A stretch of DNA of 18,810 nt from Bacillota bacterium (GTDB taxonomy: Bacteria; Bacillota; Clostridia; Oscillospirales; Ethanoligenentaceae). A model generated the notes under the pieces. The model was not told the DNA's origin, ran no database searches, and saw nothing but the letters and a program-made list of their open reading frames with translations. Where the stretch lies: positions 1 through 18,810 of the forward strand of contig JAEWAE010000003.1 in the NCBI GenBank assembly GCA_023391835.1, in the 5' to 3' direction. How positions within the stretch are numbered: position 1 is the first letter of the stretch; each line of letters begins with the position of its first letter. This document shows, in pieces, positions 1 to 6,559 of this stretch. The position numbers and the translations under genes were made by a program.

Positions 1-2
1 CC

Positions 3-242
3 GTACGCACCGCCCGGTGGAAATATTCCGTACGGGCGGCCGACCGGGACGGTGTGCTGGACGCGGGCAGCGACCATTACACCGAGGATTTCCTGTACGA
101 TCTGGCAAACGACCCGTGGGAGCGCCGTAACCTGGTGCGGGCGCCCGAATACGCCTCCGTGCGGGCCGAAATGGCCCGGCGGCTGAAAAAACGCATGCAG
201 GCCGCGGGCGAGGCCGTGCCTGTCATCCGGCCGGCGGAATGA
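3..242 (+). CDS. Sulfatase family protein, C-terminal fragment cut by the window edge
   Basis: The frame is open from the first bases of the window to the TGA at 240-242, so the gene starts upstream and only about 79 C-terminal residues are visible. They carry the usual sulfatase ending: a strand reading KYSVRA, then EDFLYDLANDPWERRNLV, the 'LYDL..DP.E..NL' signature that closes type I sulfatases (alkaline phosphatase superfamily), then a basic helix. The catalytic Cys/Ser motif lies outside the window, so neither substrate nor maturation type can be read. A GH28 gene follows 52 bases downstream on the same strand, which suggests a shared operon acting on sulfated or pectic plant or host glycans. 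The family call is fairly sure; the specific activity is unknown. Confidence 0.8.
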   Translation, partial: VRTARWKYSVRAADRDGVLDAGSDHYTEDFLYDLANDPWERRNLVRAPEYASVRAEMARRLKKRMQAAGEAVPVIRPAE

Positions 243-294
243 GCTGCCAAGTCGTAACACAGCATGAGCGGATATATGGAAAGGAGCAGGCCGA

Positions 295-1764
295 ATGGGC
301 AACTGCAGCGTCCGGGATTTCGGAGCGGTCGGTGACGGCGTGACCCCCGACACCCAAAATATTCAAAGAGCAATCGATGCATGCTGGCAGGACGGAGGCG
401 GAACGGTGACCATTCCGGCCGGCCATTATCTGAGCGGGTCGATTCGGCTCAAAAGCAATGTCCGTCTTTTTCTGGATGCCGGCGCGGTGCTGCTGGCCAG
501 TACCCATCCGACGGATTTCAAGGTGGATGCCGACTATGTTGATTCCAAAACCGGTTATTTTATCGGAGCCGTAGATGCGGAAAACATATCTGTGGCCGGT
601 TACGGGGAAATCTTCGGCAGGGGCGACCTTCAGATGGAACGGGACGACGGCGTTTCCGAATACCCTCTGCTGCCGGCAGAGATGCGGTTCCAGATGTGCT
701 ATTTCCGCGGGTGCCGTAACGTACGGCTGGAAGATGTCACGCTGCGCCAGTCCTCGGAATGGACGGTGCACCTGATCGGGTGCCGACATGTTGTGATCCA
801 TGCAATTCATATTCTGAATAATCGGCGCGGTGCGAATAACGACGGAATCGATCCGGACGCATGCCAAGACGTGCGGATTTCAGAGTGTCACATCGAGGGG
901 GGCGACGACGCCATTGTCATCAAGGCAACCCGCAACGCCGCCCTACAATACGGCGGATGTGAAAACATTGTCGTTTCCGGCTGCACTCTGATTTCCCGCG
1001 GGTCGGCGGTCAAAATCGGAACCGAGACATTCGGCCCGATCCGCGACTGTGTGGTCACCGGGTGTGTCATCCGGCAATCGAACCGCGGCGTCGGCATCTG
1101 GGTGCGGGACGGCGGTATCGTGGAAAATATTCTGATTGCAAATCTGGTAATAGAAACCCGCATGTTCCGCGGCGCACCCCATCGAGACCGGGTCCGGGAC
1201 TGGTGGGGCAAGGGGGAACCGATATTCTTATCGGCCGCCTGCCGTCAACCGGGTCGATTCCCCGGCAAGATCCGGCGCGTGAGAGTCTGCCACATATTGG
1301 CCGAGTGCGAAAACAGCGTGTTTCTGCAAGGGACTGCGGAAAGCCCCCTCGAGGATATCTGTCTGGAGGGACTGCAAATGCGATTTCGGATGGTCTCCGG
1401 CCTGGAGGGTGGCTGGTTCGACATCCAACCGCCGGAAGATCAGGTCTTTGCCCACGACAATCCCGCCATATACGGCAATCACGTCCGGGGGCTCACCGTA
1501 TGGGACGTAGTCGTTTCCTGGGCGGCCCCGGAGTCAAAGCATTGGAGCCATCTGGTACAGTGTGAGAATGCGGTCAACCTCTGGCTGGACGGAATATCCG
1601 GGCAGGCGGCCCGCCCTGGTCTGCCCGTCGTGGCCCTGAAAAACGTCCGTGGAGTCCGACTGGACTGCTGCCCGGAATCCGAGAAAAGTACGTATCTTGC
1701 CTGCAGTCATGTGGAAAAAGCATGGCAGAGCCTCCCGAGCCCGGATGGAGGCCCTGCCGCATAG
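295..1764 (+). CDS. Glycoside hydrolase family 28 (polygalacturonase-like) protein
   Basis: 489 residues. The N-terminus (VRDFGAVGDGVTPDTQNIQRA) is the classic opening of pectinase-type right-handed beta-helix enzymes, followed by GGGTVTIPAGHYL and repeated short beta-strand rungs. The GH28 aspartates are present: NND with D183, then GGDD with D204 and D205, the same 21/22-residue spacing as in fungal polygalacturonases. The GHG histidine is replaced (SRG around residue 235) and the RIK substrate-binding motif reads IWVRD. The substrate may therefore not be plain homogalacturonan; rhamnogalacturonan-type or exo-acting activity is possible. There is no signal peptide, so it should act in the cytoplasm on imported oligosaccharides. 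Start: ATG 295 with GGAAAGGAG at 278-286. Codon choice looks less GC-biased than in the later genes. Confidence 0.85.
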   Translation: MGNCSVRDFGAVGDGVTPDTQNIQRAIDACWQDGGGTVTIPAGHYLSGSIRLKSNVRLFLDAGAVLLASTHPTDFKVDADYVDSKTGYFIGAVDAENISVAGYGEIFGRGDLQMERDDGVSEYPLLPAEMRFQMCYFRGCRNVRLEDVTLRQSSEWTVHLIGCRHVVIHAIHILNNRRGANNDGIDPDACQDVRISECHIEGGDDAIVIKATRNAALQYGGCENIVVSGCTLISRGSAVKIGTETFGPIRDCVVTGCVIRQSNRGVGIWVRDGGIVENILIANLVIETRMFRGAPHRDRVRDWWGKGEPIFLSAACRQPGRFPGKIRRVRVCHILAECENSVFLQGTAESPLEDICLEGLQMRFRMVSGLEGGWFDIQPPEDQVFAHDNPAIYGNHVRGLTVWDVVVSWAAPESKHWSHLVQCENAVNLWLDGISGQAARPGLPVVALKNVRGVRLDCCPESEKSTYLACSHVEKAWQSLPSPDGGPAA

Positions 1765-2035
1765 CTTGCGGCCACGGTCTTGGCGCTCTGAAAATTGATG
1801 ATTCCATAGCTCGATTTGCCTGACGCCTCGCTTCTTCGCGTGTTTTTATCGCCAGATGCTGCTCCCCAAGGCCGCTGATTCAGGTACGCCGATAGAAACT
1901 ACGGACTGTCGAAGCCGAATAGGCTGGAGAGCCATGCGGTAAATGGCGCCGTTGAGAGTCCGTTTTGCTTCTCCTCTTTTTTCACATACCGATTTGTCAT
2001 ATTTTTGCTTGTGAATGCAGCTTCTAAGATATTTT
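1765..2035. other. Non-coding stretch after the GH28 gene; possible dispersed element or gene relic
   Basis: About 270 bases with no convincing gene. The base composition is more mixed than in the flanking genes. On the minus strand there is a 75-codon open frame (1846-2073), but it has no clear ribosome site, its 5' end runs into the terminator hairpin, and I recognise no domain in it. Its C-terminal half has the look of short hypothetical reading frames that accompany dispersed intergenic sequences; that is an impression, not a match. No promoter for a plus-strand gene is seen before 2142. Confidence 0.3.
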
Positions 2036-2080
2036 GGAATGTTGCGTCTGCCCGCCCTAGGCAGACGCAACATTTCTTTT
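2036..2080 (+). terminator. Strong rho-independent terminator after the sulfatase/GH28 unit
   Basis: A perfect 14-bp stem: left arm 2039-2052 (ATGTTGCGTCTGCC), 7-base loop 2053-2059, right arm 2060-2073. An extra A-T pair (2038/2074) and a further weaker extension follow. The right arm leads into TTCTTTTTAT, a plus-strand U-run. It lies 270 bases after the GH28 stop and about 70 bases before the GH51 promoter, so it separates the two transcription units. Confidence 0.85.
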
Positions 2081-2141
2081 TATAGCAATGCACTTTTTCG
2101 ATCTTCTCGATCACAATCGTATTTCATTCCCCGATTTCCCA

Positions 2142-2171
2142 TTGAAAACCGCCGCTCCGCTATGATATAAT
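2142..2171 (+). promoter_or_regulatory. Promoter of the GH51 gene, extended -10 type
   Basis: TTGAAA (2142-2147), an 18-base spacer, then TATAAT (2166-2171) preceded by TGA, giving an extended -10. Transcription should start near 2178, leaving a leader of about 48 bases before the TTG start codon. The leader holds the candidate operator described separately. Confidence 0.75.
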
Positions 2172-2178
2172 AGTGCTA

Positions 2179-2208
2179 GTCTAAAATATTTTATGCAATT
2201 CTAAAACA
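2179..2208 (+). promoter_or_regulatory. Candidate operator in the GH51 leader
   Basis: Just downstream of the -10 box lie GTCTAAAA (2179-2186), the 12-bp palindrome TAAAATATTTTA (2182-2193) and a second CTAAAACA (2201-2208) immediately before the ribosome site. The same CTAAAACA occurs in the same place before the ribosome site of the neighbouring regulator gene (complement of 4712-4719). A roadblock-type repressor site for that regulator is a reasonable inference. Confidence 0.45.
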
Positions 2209-2225
2209 AATGGAGGGAAAACGGC

Positions 2226-3698
2226 TTGATCGATTATTACGTCAATGCGCGGGAACGCAAGACGACCATTTCGAAGGAAATCTACGGCCAATTTTCCGAG
2301 CATCTGGGCCGGTGCATCTACGGCGGGCTGTTTGTCGGCGCCAACTCACCCATTCCGAATGTACACGGCATCCGCTGCGACGTGGTGCAGGCGCTGCGGA
2401 AAATCCACGTACCGATCCTGCGCTGGCCGGGCGGCTGTTTTGCCGACGAATACCACTGGAAAGACGGCATCGGCCCGCTGGAAAGCCGCAAAAAGATGAT
2501 CAACACCCACTGGGGCGGAGTGGTGGAAGACAACAGCTTCGGCACCCACGAATTTTTCGAGCTGTGCCGGCAGCTCGGCTGCGAGCCCTATGTCAACGGC
2601 AACGTCGGCAGCGGCACCGTGGCGGAAATGAACGAGTTGGTGGAATACATAACCTCCGACGGCCGCTCGCCCATGGCGGACTTACGCCGGCAGAACGGCC
2701 GGAAAGACCCCTGGCACATGAAGTATTTCGCCGTAGGCAACGAAAACTGGGGCTGCGGCGGCAACATGCTGCCCGACTATTACGCCAACGAATACCGCCG
2801 CTATCAGACCTATGTGCGCAATTACGGCGACAACCGCATTTACAAAATTGCCTGCGGCCCCAGCGGGGAAGATTACGAGTGGACCGACACCCTCATGCGC
2901 ATGGCCGGACGCTTCATGGACGGACTGTCGCTGCACTATTATACCGTCCCCGGCCAGCCGGCCGGTCAGCGCTCCGCCACCCGGTTTGACGAGCCGGAAT
3001 ATTACGACACGCTTGCCCGGGCGCTGCGGATGGATGCCATCGTCACGCGCCACGACGGCATCATGAGCCGATATGACCCCGAAAAACGGGTCGCGCTGGT
3101 GGTGGACGAGTGGGGCTCCTGGTATGACGTGGAGCCGGGCACCAACCCGGGCTTCCTGTATCAGCAGAACACGATGCGCGACGCGCTGGTGGCCGGCGTC
3201 ACACTGAATATTTTCAACAAGCACAGCGACCGGGTGCGCGTCGCCAACATTGCTCAGATGATCAACGTGCTGCAGTCGGTGATCCTCACCGACGGGGCGC
3301 AGATGTTGTGCACGCCCACCTACCATGTATTCGACCTGTACCAGTGCCATCAGGATGCGACGCTGCTGGGCAGCTTTATCGACACGCCCTCCATCGTGTC
3401 GGCCGAGCACACCCTGCCCGCCGTGCACGAGTCGGCCTCCGTCGACGCGCAGGGGCATATCCATGTGACACTGTGCAACCTGTCGGCCTCCCAGCCGCAG
3501 GATATCCGCCTGCACCTGGCCGGGCGCGCCGCCGGGGATTTTCGCGCCCGGATCGTGCAGGGGACGATGGATACATGCAACACCTTCGAAGCGCCCGACA
3601 CGGTGCAAGCCGCCGATTACGACGGAGTGAGCCGTGCGGACGACGGTTTTACCATCCGCCTGCCCGCCTGCGCGGTGATGGAACTCACCGTCGACTGA
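2226..3698 (+). CDS. abfA: Alpha-L-arabinofuranosidase, glycoside hydrolase family 51
   Basis: 490 residues, the usual length for intracellular GH51 enzymes, which cleave terminal alpha-L-arabinofuranosyl groups from arabinan and arabinoxylan oligosaccharides. The N-terminus has IYGQFSEHLGRCIYGGL and RWPGGCFADEYHWKDGIGP, both hallmarks of the family. The acid/base is E173 in VGNENWG and the nucleophile E295 in VVDEWG, almost the same positions as in the Geobacillus enzyme. A beta-sandwich domain fills the last ~130 residues. There is no signal peptide, so it is cytoplasmic. The start is TTG at 2226: GGAGGG at 2212-2217 sits 8 bases upstream, and no ATG lies between that site and the conserved N-terminus. 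The gene has its own promoter and is convergent with the regulator gene. Confidence 0.95.
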   Translation: MIDYYVNARERKTTISKEIYGQFSEHLGRCIYGGLFVGANSPIPNVHGIRCDVVQALRKIHVPILRWPGGCFADEYHWKDGIGPLESRKKMINTHWGGVVEDNSFGTHEFFELCRQLGCEPYVNGNVGSGTVAEMNELVEYITSDGRSPMADLRRQNGRKDPWHMKYFAVGNENWGCGGNMLPDYYANEYRRYQTYVRNYGDNRIYKIACGPSGEDYEWTDTLMRMAGRFMDGLSLHYYTVPGQPAGQRSATRFDEPEYYDTLARALRMDAIVTRHDGIMSRYDPEKRVALVVDEWGSWYDVEPGTNPGFLYQQNTMRDALVAGVTLNIFNKHSDRVRVANIAQMINVLQSVILTDGAQMLCTPTYHVFDLYQCHQDATLLGSFIDTPSIVSAEHTLPAVHESASVDAQGHIHVTLCNLSASQPQDIRLHLAGRAAGDFRARIVQGTMDTCNTFEAPDTVQAADYDGVSRADDGFTIRLPACAVMELTVD

Positions 3699-3714
3699 AA
3701 AACCGTATGCGTAC

Positions 3715-3744
3715 GCCCCGGGAGCTCACCAAAGCCCCCGGGGC
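3715..3744. terminator. Possible bidirectional hairpin between convergent genes
   Basis: GCCCCGGG (3715-3722) pairs with CCCGGGGC (3737-3744) across a 14-base loop in the 60-base gap between the GH51 and regulator stop codons. Neither side has a tight U-run; on the minus strand TTTTT comes only about 12 bases later. Placement favours a terminator, sequence quality is modest. Confidence 0.4.
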
Positions 3745-3758
3745 TCTGTACATCCGGA

Positions 3759-4694
3759 TTATCGGGGTGCGGCGGCCCCCGGCAGGGTCTCGCAATCCAT
3801 GCACACGCGGATGCCCTGATTATAGTTGCCGAACCCCCGGCCGAAAAGCGTCATGCCGCCCGGGTGGCGCGCCGTGTCGGGGACTTCAAGACGGAAAAGG
3901 ATTTCCCCCGCGAAGCCGATGCCCAAGTCGCCGATGCGCGTGTCGGAAATGCGGCCGCCATCCACAAAAGTGCCTTCGTCGTTCACTTCCAGCCACTTGA
4001 GCAGGCCGTACTGGTTCCAGCCCTTCAGCCACCAGGCGGGCGTATACAGGCCCTTTCGCCCGCCGAAATCGCCGGGGCTTGTCCAGAATCCCATGGGGAG
4101 GCCGTTGATCGAGAAGTGGATGTCGCTGGGCCAGTCGTTGCAGTACCCCGGCGCCTCGGATGAGATCTCAAACGACAACTGCAGCCGCGCCAGGCGCTGA
4201 TCCGCCTTCATATAATTGGGGATGCGGTATTCCACAAAGCCGTGGGCCAGCCAGAGGATGCCCGCCTCGCTGTGGCACGGGTCGGCGAAATAGCGCGGGT
4301 CATCCACTTCGCCGATCAGCGAATCCGCCGTGGAAATGCCGCATGTGGGCTGCACCCGATAGCGACAGTAGCCGCCCACCGGGAGCTCGGTCTCGTAGGA
4401 GCCGGATGCACGGCTGTCGCCCACCAGACGGATGAGAAAGCTGTTTTCCCTGAGTCGGCAGATTTTCTGGGAGCCCCGCCGGCCGGAGGCAAGCTCGATG
4501 TCGAGTATGCCGGCCTCCTGAAGCTGGCGGATGTGAGCCGTCATGGCGCCATTTGTGACATGCAGCAGCCCGGCCAGCTCGTCGATGTTATACTTGCGGT
4601 CCGGGCTGAGCAGCCGGATGATTTCAAGACGCAGCACCGAATTCAGCGCCTTCGCAAGCCGCTGAATATTCCCGGCCTCGTTGAGTTCGATCAT
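3759..4694 (-). CDS. Winged-helix (ArsR-like) transcriptional regulator with large C-terminal domain
   Basis: 311 residues. Residues ~10-85 form a winged helix-turn-helix of the ArsR/HTH_20 type: LRLEIIRLLSPDRKYNIDEL, then the recognition segment VTNGAMTAHIRQLQEAGIL, then a wing (RRGSQKICRL). The remaining ~220 residues are rich in Trp, Gly and Tyr and look mostly beta (SDIHFSINGLPMGFW); this is far longer than metal-sensing ArsR proteins and lacks their cysteine metal sites. I infer a sugar-responsive sensor domain; I believe a COG of such proteins exists but cannot confirm membership. Start ATG 4692-4694 has GGAGG (complement of 4704-4708) 9 bases away. It sits between the GH51 and GH27 genes, divergent from the latter, so these are its likely targets along with itself. 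Confidence 0.75.
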   Translation of the reverse strand: MIELNEAGNIQRLAKALNSVLRLEIIRLLSPDRKYNIDELAGLLHVTNGAMTAHIRQLQEAGILDIELASGRRGSQKICRLRENSFLIRLVGDSRASGSYETELPVGGYCRYRVQPTCGISTADSLIGEVDDPRYFADPCHSEAGILWLAHGFVEYRIPNYMKADQRLARLQLSFEISSEAPGYCNDWPSDIHFSINGLPMGFWTSPGDFGGRKGLYTPAWWLKGWNQYGLLKWLEVNDEGTFVDGGRISDTRIGDLGIGFAGEILFRLEVPDTARHPGGMTLFGRGFGNYNQGIRVCMDCETLPGAAAPR

Positions 4695-4712
4695 GGTGTC
4701 CTTCCTCCGACT

Positions 4713-4731
4713 GTTTTAGACAATTCTTAAA
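4713..4731 (-). promoter_or_regulatory. Candidate autoregulatory operator of the winged-helix regulator
   Basis: Read on the minus strand this is TTTAAGAATTGTCTAAAAC, an imperfect inverted repeat (TTTA-AGA / TCT-AAA) lying between the regulator's -10 box and its ribosome site. CTAAAACA is shared with the GH51 leader at 2201-2208, and GTCTAAAA with 2179-2186. Autoregulation is inferred from position and similarity only. Confidence 0.4.
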
Positions 4732-4742
4732 TAGTATATCTT

Positions 4743-4771
4743 ATTGTACGCCCAATCGGAATATTTGGCAA
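4743..4771 (-). promoter_or_regulatory. Promoter of the winged-helix regulator gene
   Basis: On the minus strand: TTGCCA (complement of 4766-4771), 17-base spacer, TACAAT (complement of 4743-4748). A second -10-like TATACT lies at 4733-4738. The -10 region also holds a plus-strand TTGTACG (4744-4750), the half-site of AraR-type operators. No equally good plus-strand promoter for the GH27 gene was found in this 130-base divergent region. Confidence 0.6.
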
Positions 4772-4824
4772 TTAAATTTGCGTCGTGCCACACACGGCAC
4801 GCCGGGTGAAGGGAGAACCCTTGA

Positions 4825-6090
4825 ATGAGTAAAGCCGCCGGATCGCCCCCCATGGGCTGGAACAGTTGGGACTGTTACGGTGCCAGCGTGACGGAGCAGG
4901 AGGTGCGCGGCAACGCGCGCTTCATGGCCGACCGGCTCCGGCCCCACGGCTGGGAATATGTGATCGTCGACATCCAGTGGTATGAGCCGACCGCCGATTC
5001 TTCCCGGTATCATCCCTTTGCCCCGCTCGAAATGGATGCCTTTTCCCGCCTGATGCCCGCCGTCAACCGTTTCCCCTCGGCGGCGGGCAGCGCGGGTTTC
5101 CGCCCGCTTGCGGACGATATCCACGCCATGGGGCTCAAATTCGGCATCCACATCATGCGGGGCATCCCCCGTCAGGCTGTCCACTGCAACACCCCGCTTG
5201 CCGGCACCTCCGCCCGCGCGCGGGACATCGCCCACCCCTGCTCGATCTGTGCGTGGAACACCGACATGTATGGCGTGGATACTTCGCGCCCCGGGGCCCA
5301 GGCCTACTACGACTCGCTTTTCGCGCTCTATGCGTCGTGGGGCGTCGACTTTGTCAAGGTGGACGACGCCGCCTATAATTTTATTGCACCGGGCCATTAC
5401 TGCGGCGGCGAGATCGAGGCAATCGCTCAGGCCATCCGACACAGCGGCCGCCGGATGGTGCTGAGCCTTTCCCCCGGGCCGGCCCCGCTGGAAAAGGCCG
5501 GGCATCTGGCCCGCCACGCCGACATGTGGCGCATCACGGACGATTTGTGGGACACCTGGGACGAACTGGCGGCCGCATTCGACGTCTGCGCCGGCTGGAG
5601 CGCCCGGCCCACGCCCGGCCGGTGGCCCGACGCCGACATGCTGCCCCTGGGGCATATCGGCATACGCTCGTGTGAGCACGGTGCCGGCGACCGCACGACC
5701 CGGCTAACACCGGACGAGCAGCGCACCATGCTGTCGCTGTGGTGTCTGTTCCGTTCGCCGCTGTTTTTCGGCGGCGAGATGCGGGGCATGGATACGTGGA
5801 CCCTTTCCCTCCTGACCAACGACGATGTGCTGCGCATCCAGCGCACCTCCCACGGCGGGCGGCCCCTGCCGGGCCGAGGGGATCTGAAGCTGTGGACGGC
5901 ACAGGGCAACGGCTGCCGGTACCTGGGGCTTTTCAACCTTGGTGCGGCCGGGCTGTGCCCGTCGCTGCCGGAAGAATTCCGCCCCGCAGGGACTGTTTTC
6001 GATCTGTGGACCCACACACCCGTCGACATGTCAGACGGGTTGGAGGTTCCGCCCCATGGCGTCCGTCTGCTCAGACTGAGCAATTCCTGA
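4825..6090 (+). CDS. Glycoside hydrolase family 27, probable beta-L-arabinopyranosidase (or alpha-galactosidase)
   Basis: 421 residues with a (beta/alpha)8 barrel opened by PPMGWNSWDCYGASVTE and closed by a short C-terminal beta domain. The catalytic pair is visible: nucleophile D180 in VDFVKVDDA and acid/base D240 in MWRITDDLWDTW. In alpha-galactosidases the strand-2 motif is usually I-D-D-x-W, where the second Asp holds the sugar 6-hydroxyl; here it reads VDIQW with I50. From memory, the Geobacillus GH27 beta-L-arabinopyranosidase also has Ile there, which suits a sugar with no C6. Neighbouring GH51 and ara genes fit this. There is no signal peptide, so it is cytoplasmic. Start ATG 4825 with AAGGGA at 4809-4814. 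The family is near certain; the arabinopyranosidase assignment is an inference. Confidence 0.9.
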   Translation: MSKAAGSPPMGWNSWDCYGASVTEQEVRGNARFMADRLRPHGWEYVIVDIQWYEPTADSSRYHPFAPLEMDAFSRLMPAVNRFPSAAGSAGFRPLADDIHAMGLKFGIHIMRGIPRQAVHCNTPLAGTSARARDIAHPCSICAWNTDMYGVDTSRPGAQAYYDSLFALYASWGVDFVKVDDAAYNFIAPGHYCGGEIEAIAQAIRHSGRRMVLSLSPGPAPLEKAGHLARHADMWRITDDLWDTWDELAAAFDVCAGWSARPTPGRWPDADMLPLGHIGIRSCEHGAGDRTTRLTPDEQRTMLSLWCLFRSPLFFGGEMRGMDTWTLSLLTNDDVLRIQRTSHGGRPLPGRGDLKLWTAQGNGCRYLGLFNLGAAGLCPSLPEEFRPAGTVFDLWTHTPVDMSDGLEVPPHGVRLLRLSNS

Positions 6091-6101
6091 TTCCGCGCCC
6101 T

Positions 6102-6281
6102 GCCGGAAGTGCCGGCGGGAAGCTGGCGGAGCTCTGCGACGCGGTCATCCGTGTGCCGGAACGGGAAACCTACCGGGTCCAGGAGCTGCATCTGCCTGTG
6201 TACCACGCGCTGTGCGCGATGCTGGAGGCCGCGTTTTTCACCCCCGGCGATAATGGATCGATTAATAATACTACATATTGA
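6102..6281 (+). pseudogene. C-terminal remnant of a SIS-domain sugar-phosphate isomerase (GmhA-like)
   Basis: Right after the GH27 stop, in another frame, the sequence reads GSAGGKLAELCDAVIRVPE followed by RETYRVQELHLPVYHALCAM and LEAAFF, ending at TGA 6279-6281. This is the C-terminal end of SIS-fold proteins of the phosphoheptose isomerase group (compare the E. coli GmhA pattern IRVP..RIQEIH...IH.L..LIE). About 60 residues remain; the N-terminal ~130-150 residues, including the start and most of the sugar-phosphate site, are absent and there is no start codon or ribosome site. The join with GH27 is abrupt, about 12 bases after its stop, so a deletion or rearrangement probably brought GH27 up against the old gene. 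Confidence 0.65.
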
Positions 6282-6306
6282 ATTTTTCACCATGGCTTGT
6301 ACCATA

Positions 6307-6348
6307 TGTGGATAACCCGGTGGAAAGTGTGGAAAAGTAAGCTGTGGG
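6307..6348 (+). promoter_or_regulatory. Cluster of DnaA-box-like motifs next to an AT-rich patch
   Basis: TGTGGATAA (6307-6315) is a perfect DnaA box (complement TTATCCACA). It is followed by GGTGGAAAG (6319-6327), TGTGGAAAA (6328-6336) and TGTGGGAG (6343-6350), all in one direction. Just upstream, 6250-6300 is unusually AT-rich for this locus. The arrangement resembles a small part of an origin or DnaA-titration region, yet no dnaA, dnaN or rpmH is nearby. It could also be chance or a relic; function is not shown. Confidence 0.35.
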
Positions 6349-6350
6349 AG

Positions 6351-6499
6351 CCCCGCCGGGTGTAAAGCTCCCCGCATTGATTCTGGCCCAACTGCACGAA
6401 CAACTTGCCGGCTGCGCCGCCCGCGCGAAAAGTCCGCCGGCAATGCGCGGCGCCGACGGAAGGTATTGTGCCGCTTTTTCATAAAACGACGGGCCTGTC
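6351..6499. other. Remainder of the long gap before the ara promoter
   Basis: GC-rich stretch with no recognisable gene. A 46-codon frame beginning GTG 6344 and ending at TAA near 6484 has only a weak GGAAAAG ahead of it and resembles no family I know. No tRNA, riboswitch or terminator with a U-run was identified. Confidence 0.4.
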
Positions 6500-6528
6500 T
6501 TGCATATTTTAGGCGGATATGCTATAGT
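6500..6528 (+). promoter_or_regulatory. Promoter of the araBADM operon
   Basis: TTGCAT (6500-6505), a 17-base spacer and TATAGT (6523-6528), the latter preceded by TGC to give an extended -10. Expected start of transcription is near 6535, leaving a leader of about 145 bases before araB. Confidence 0.75.
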
Positions 6529-6559
6529 CTGAGATAGAAGCCGGATATTTTTTACATAA

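Noticed and set aside
25..40. A 16-base exact direct repeat, ATTCCGTACGGGCGGC, also at 10346-10361 in araD
   Set aside because: The two copies lie in unrelated coding sequences and different reading frames, with no similarity in the flanks; probably chance in GC-rich DNA.
2210..2212. ATG just before the GH51 gene as its start
   Set aside because: It is out of frame with the conserved protein and overlaps the ribosome site; the TTG at 2226 fits both frame and spacing.
4741..5679. A 312-codon minus-strand frame opposite GH27
   Set aside because: Antisense to a gene with intact catalytic residues; composition typical of a GC-rich shadow.
6344..6484. A 46-codon frame starting GTG after the DnaA-box-like cluster
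   Set aside because: Only a weak ribosome site, no recognisable family and a GC-rich random composition; not called as a gene.
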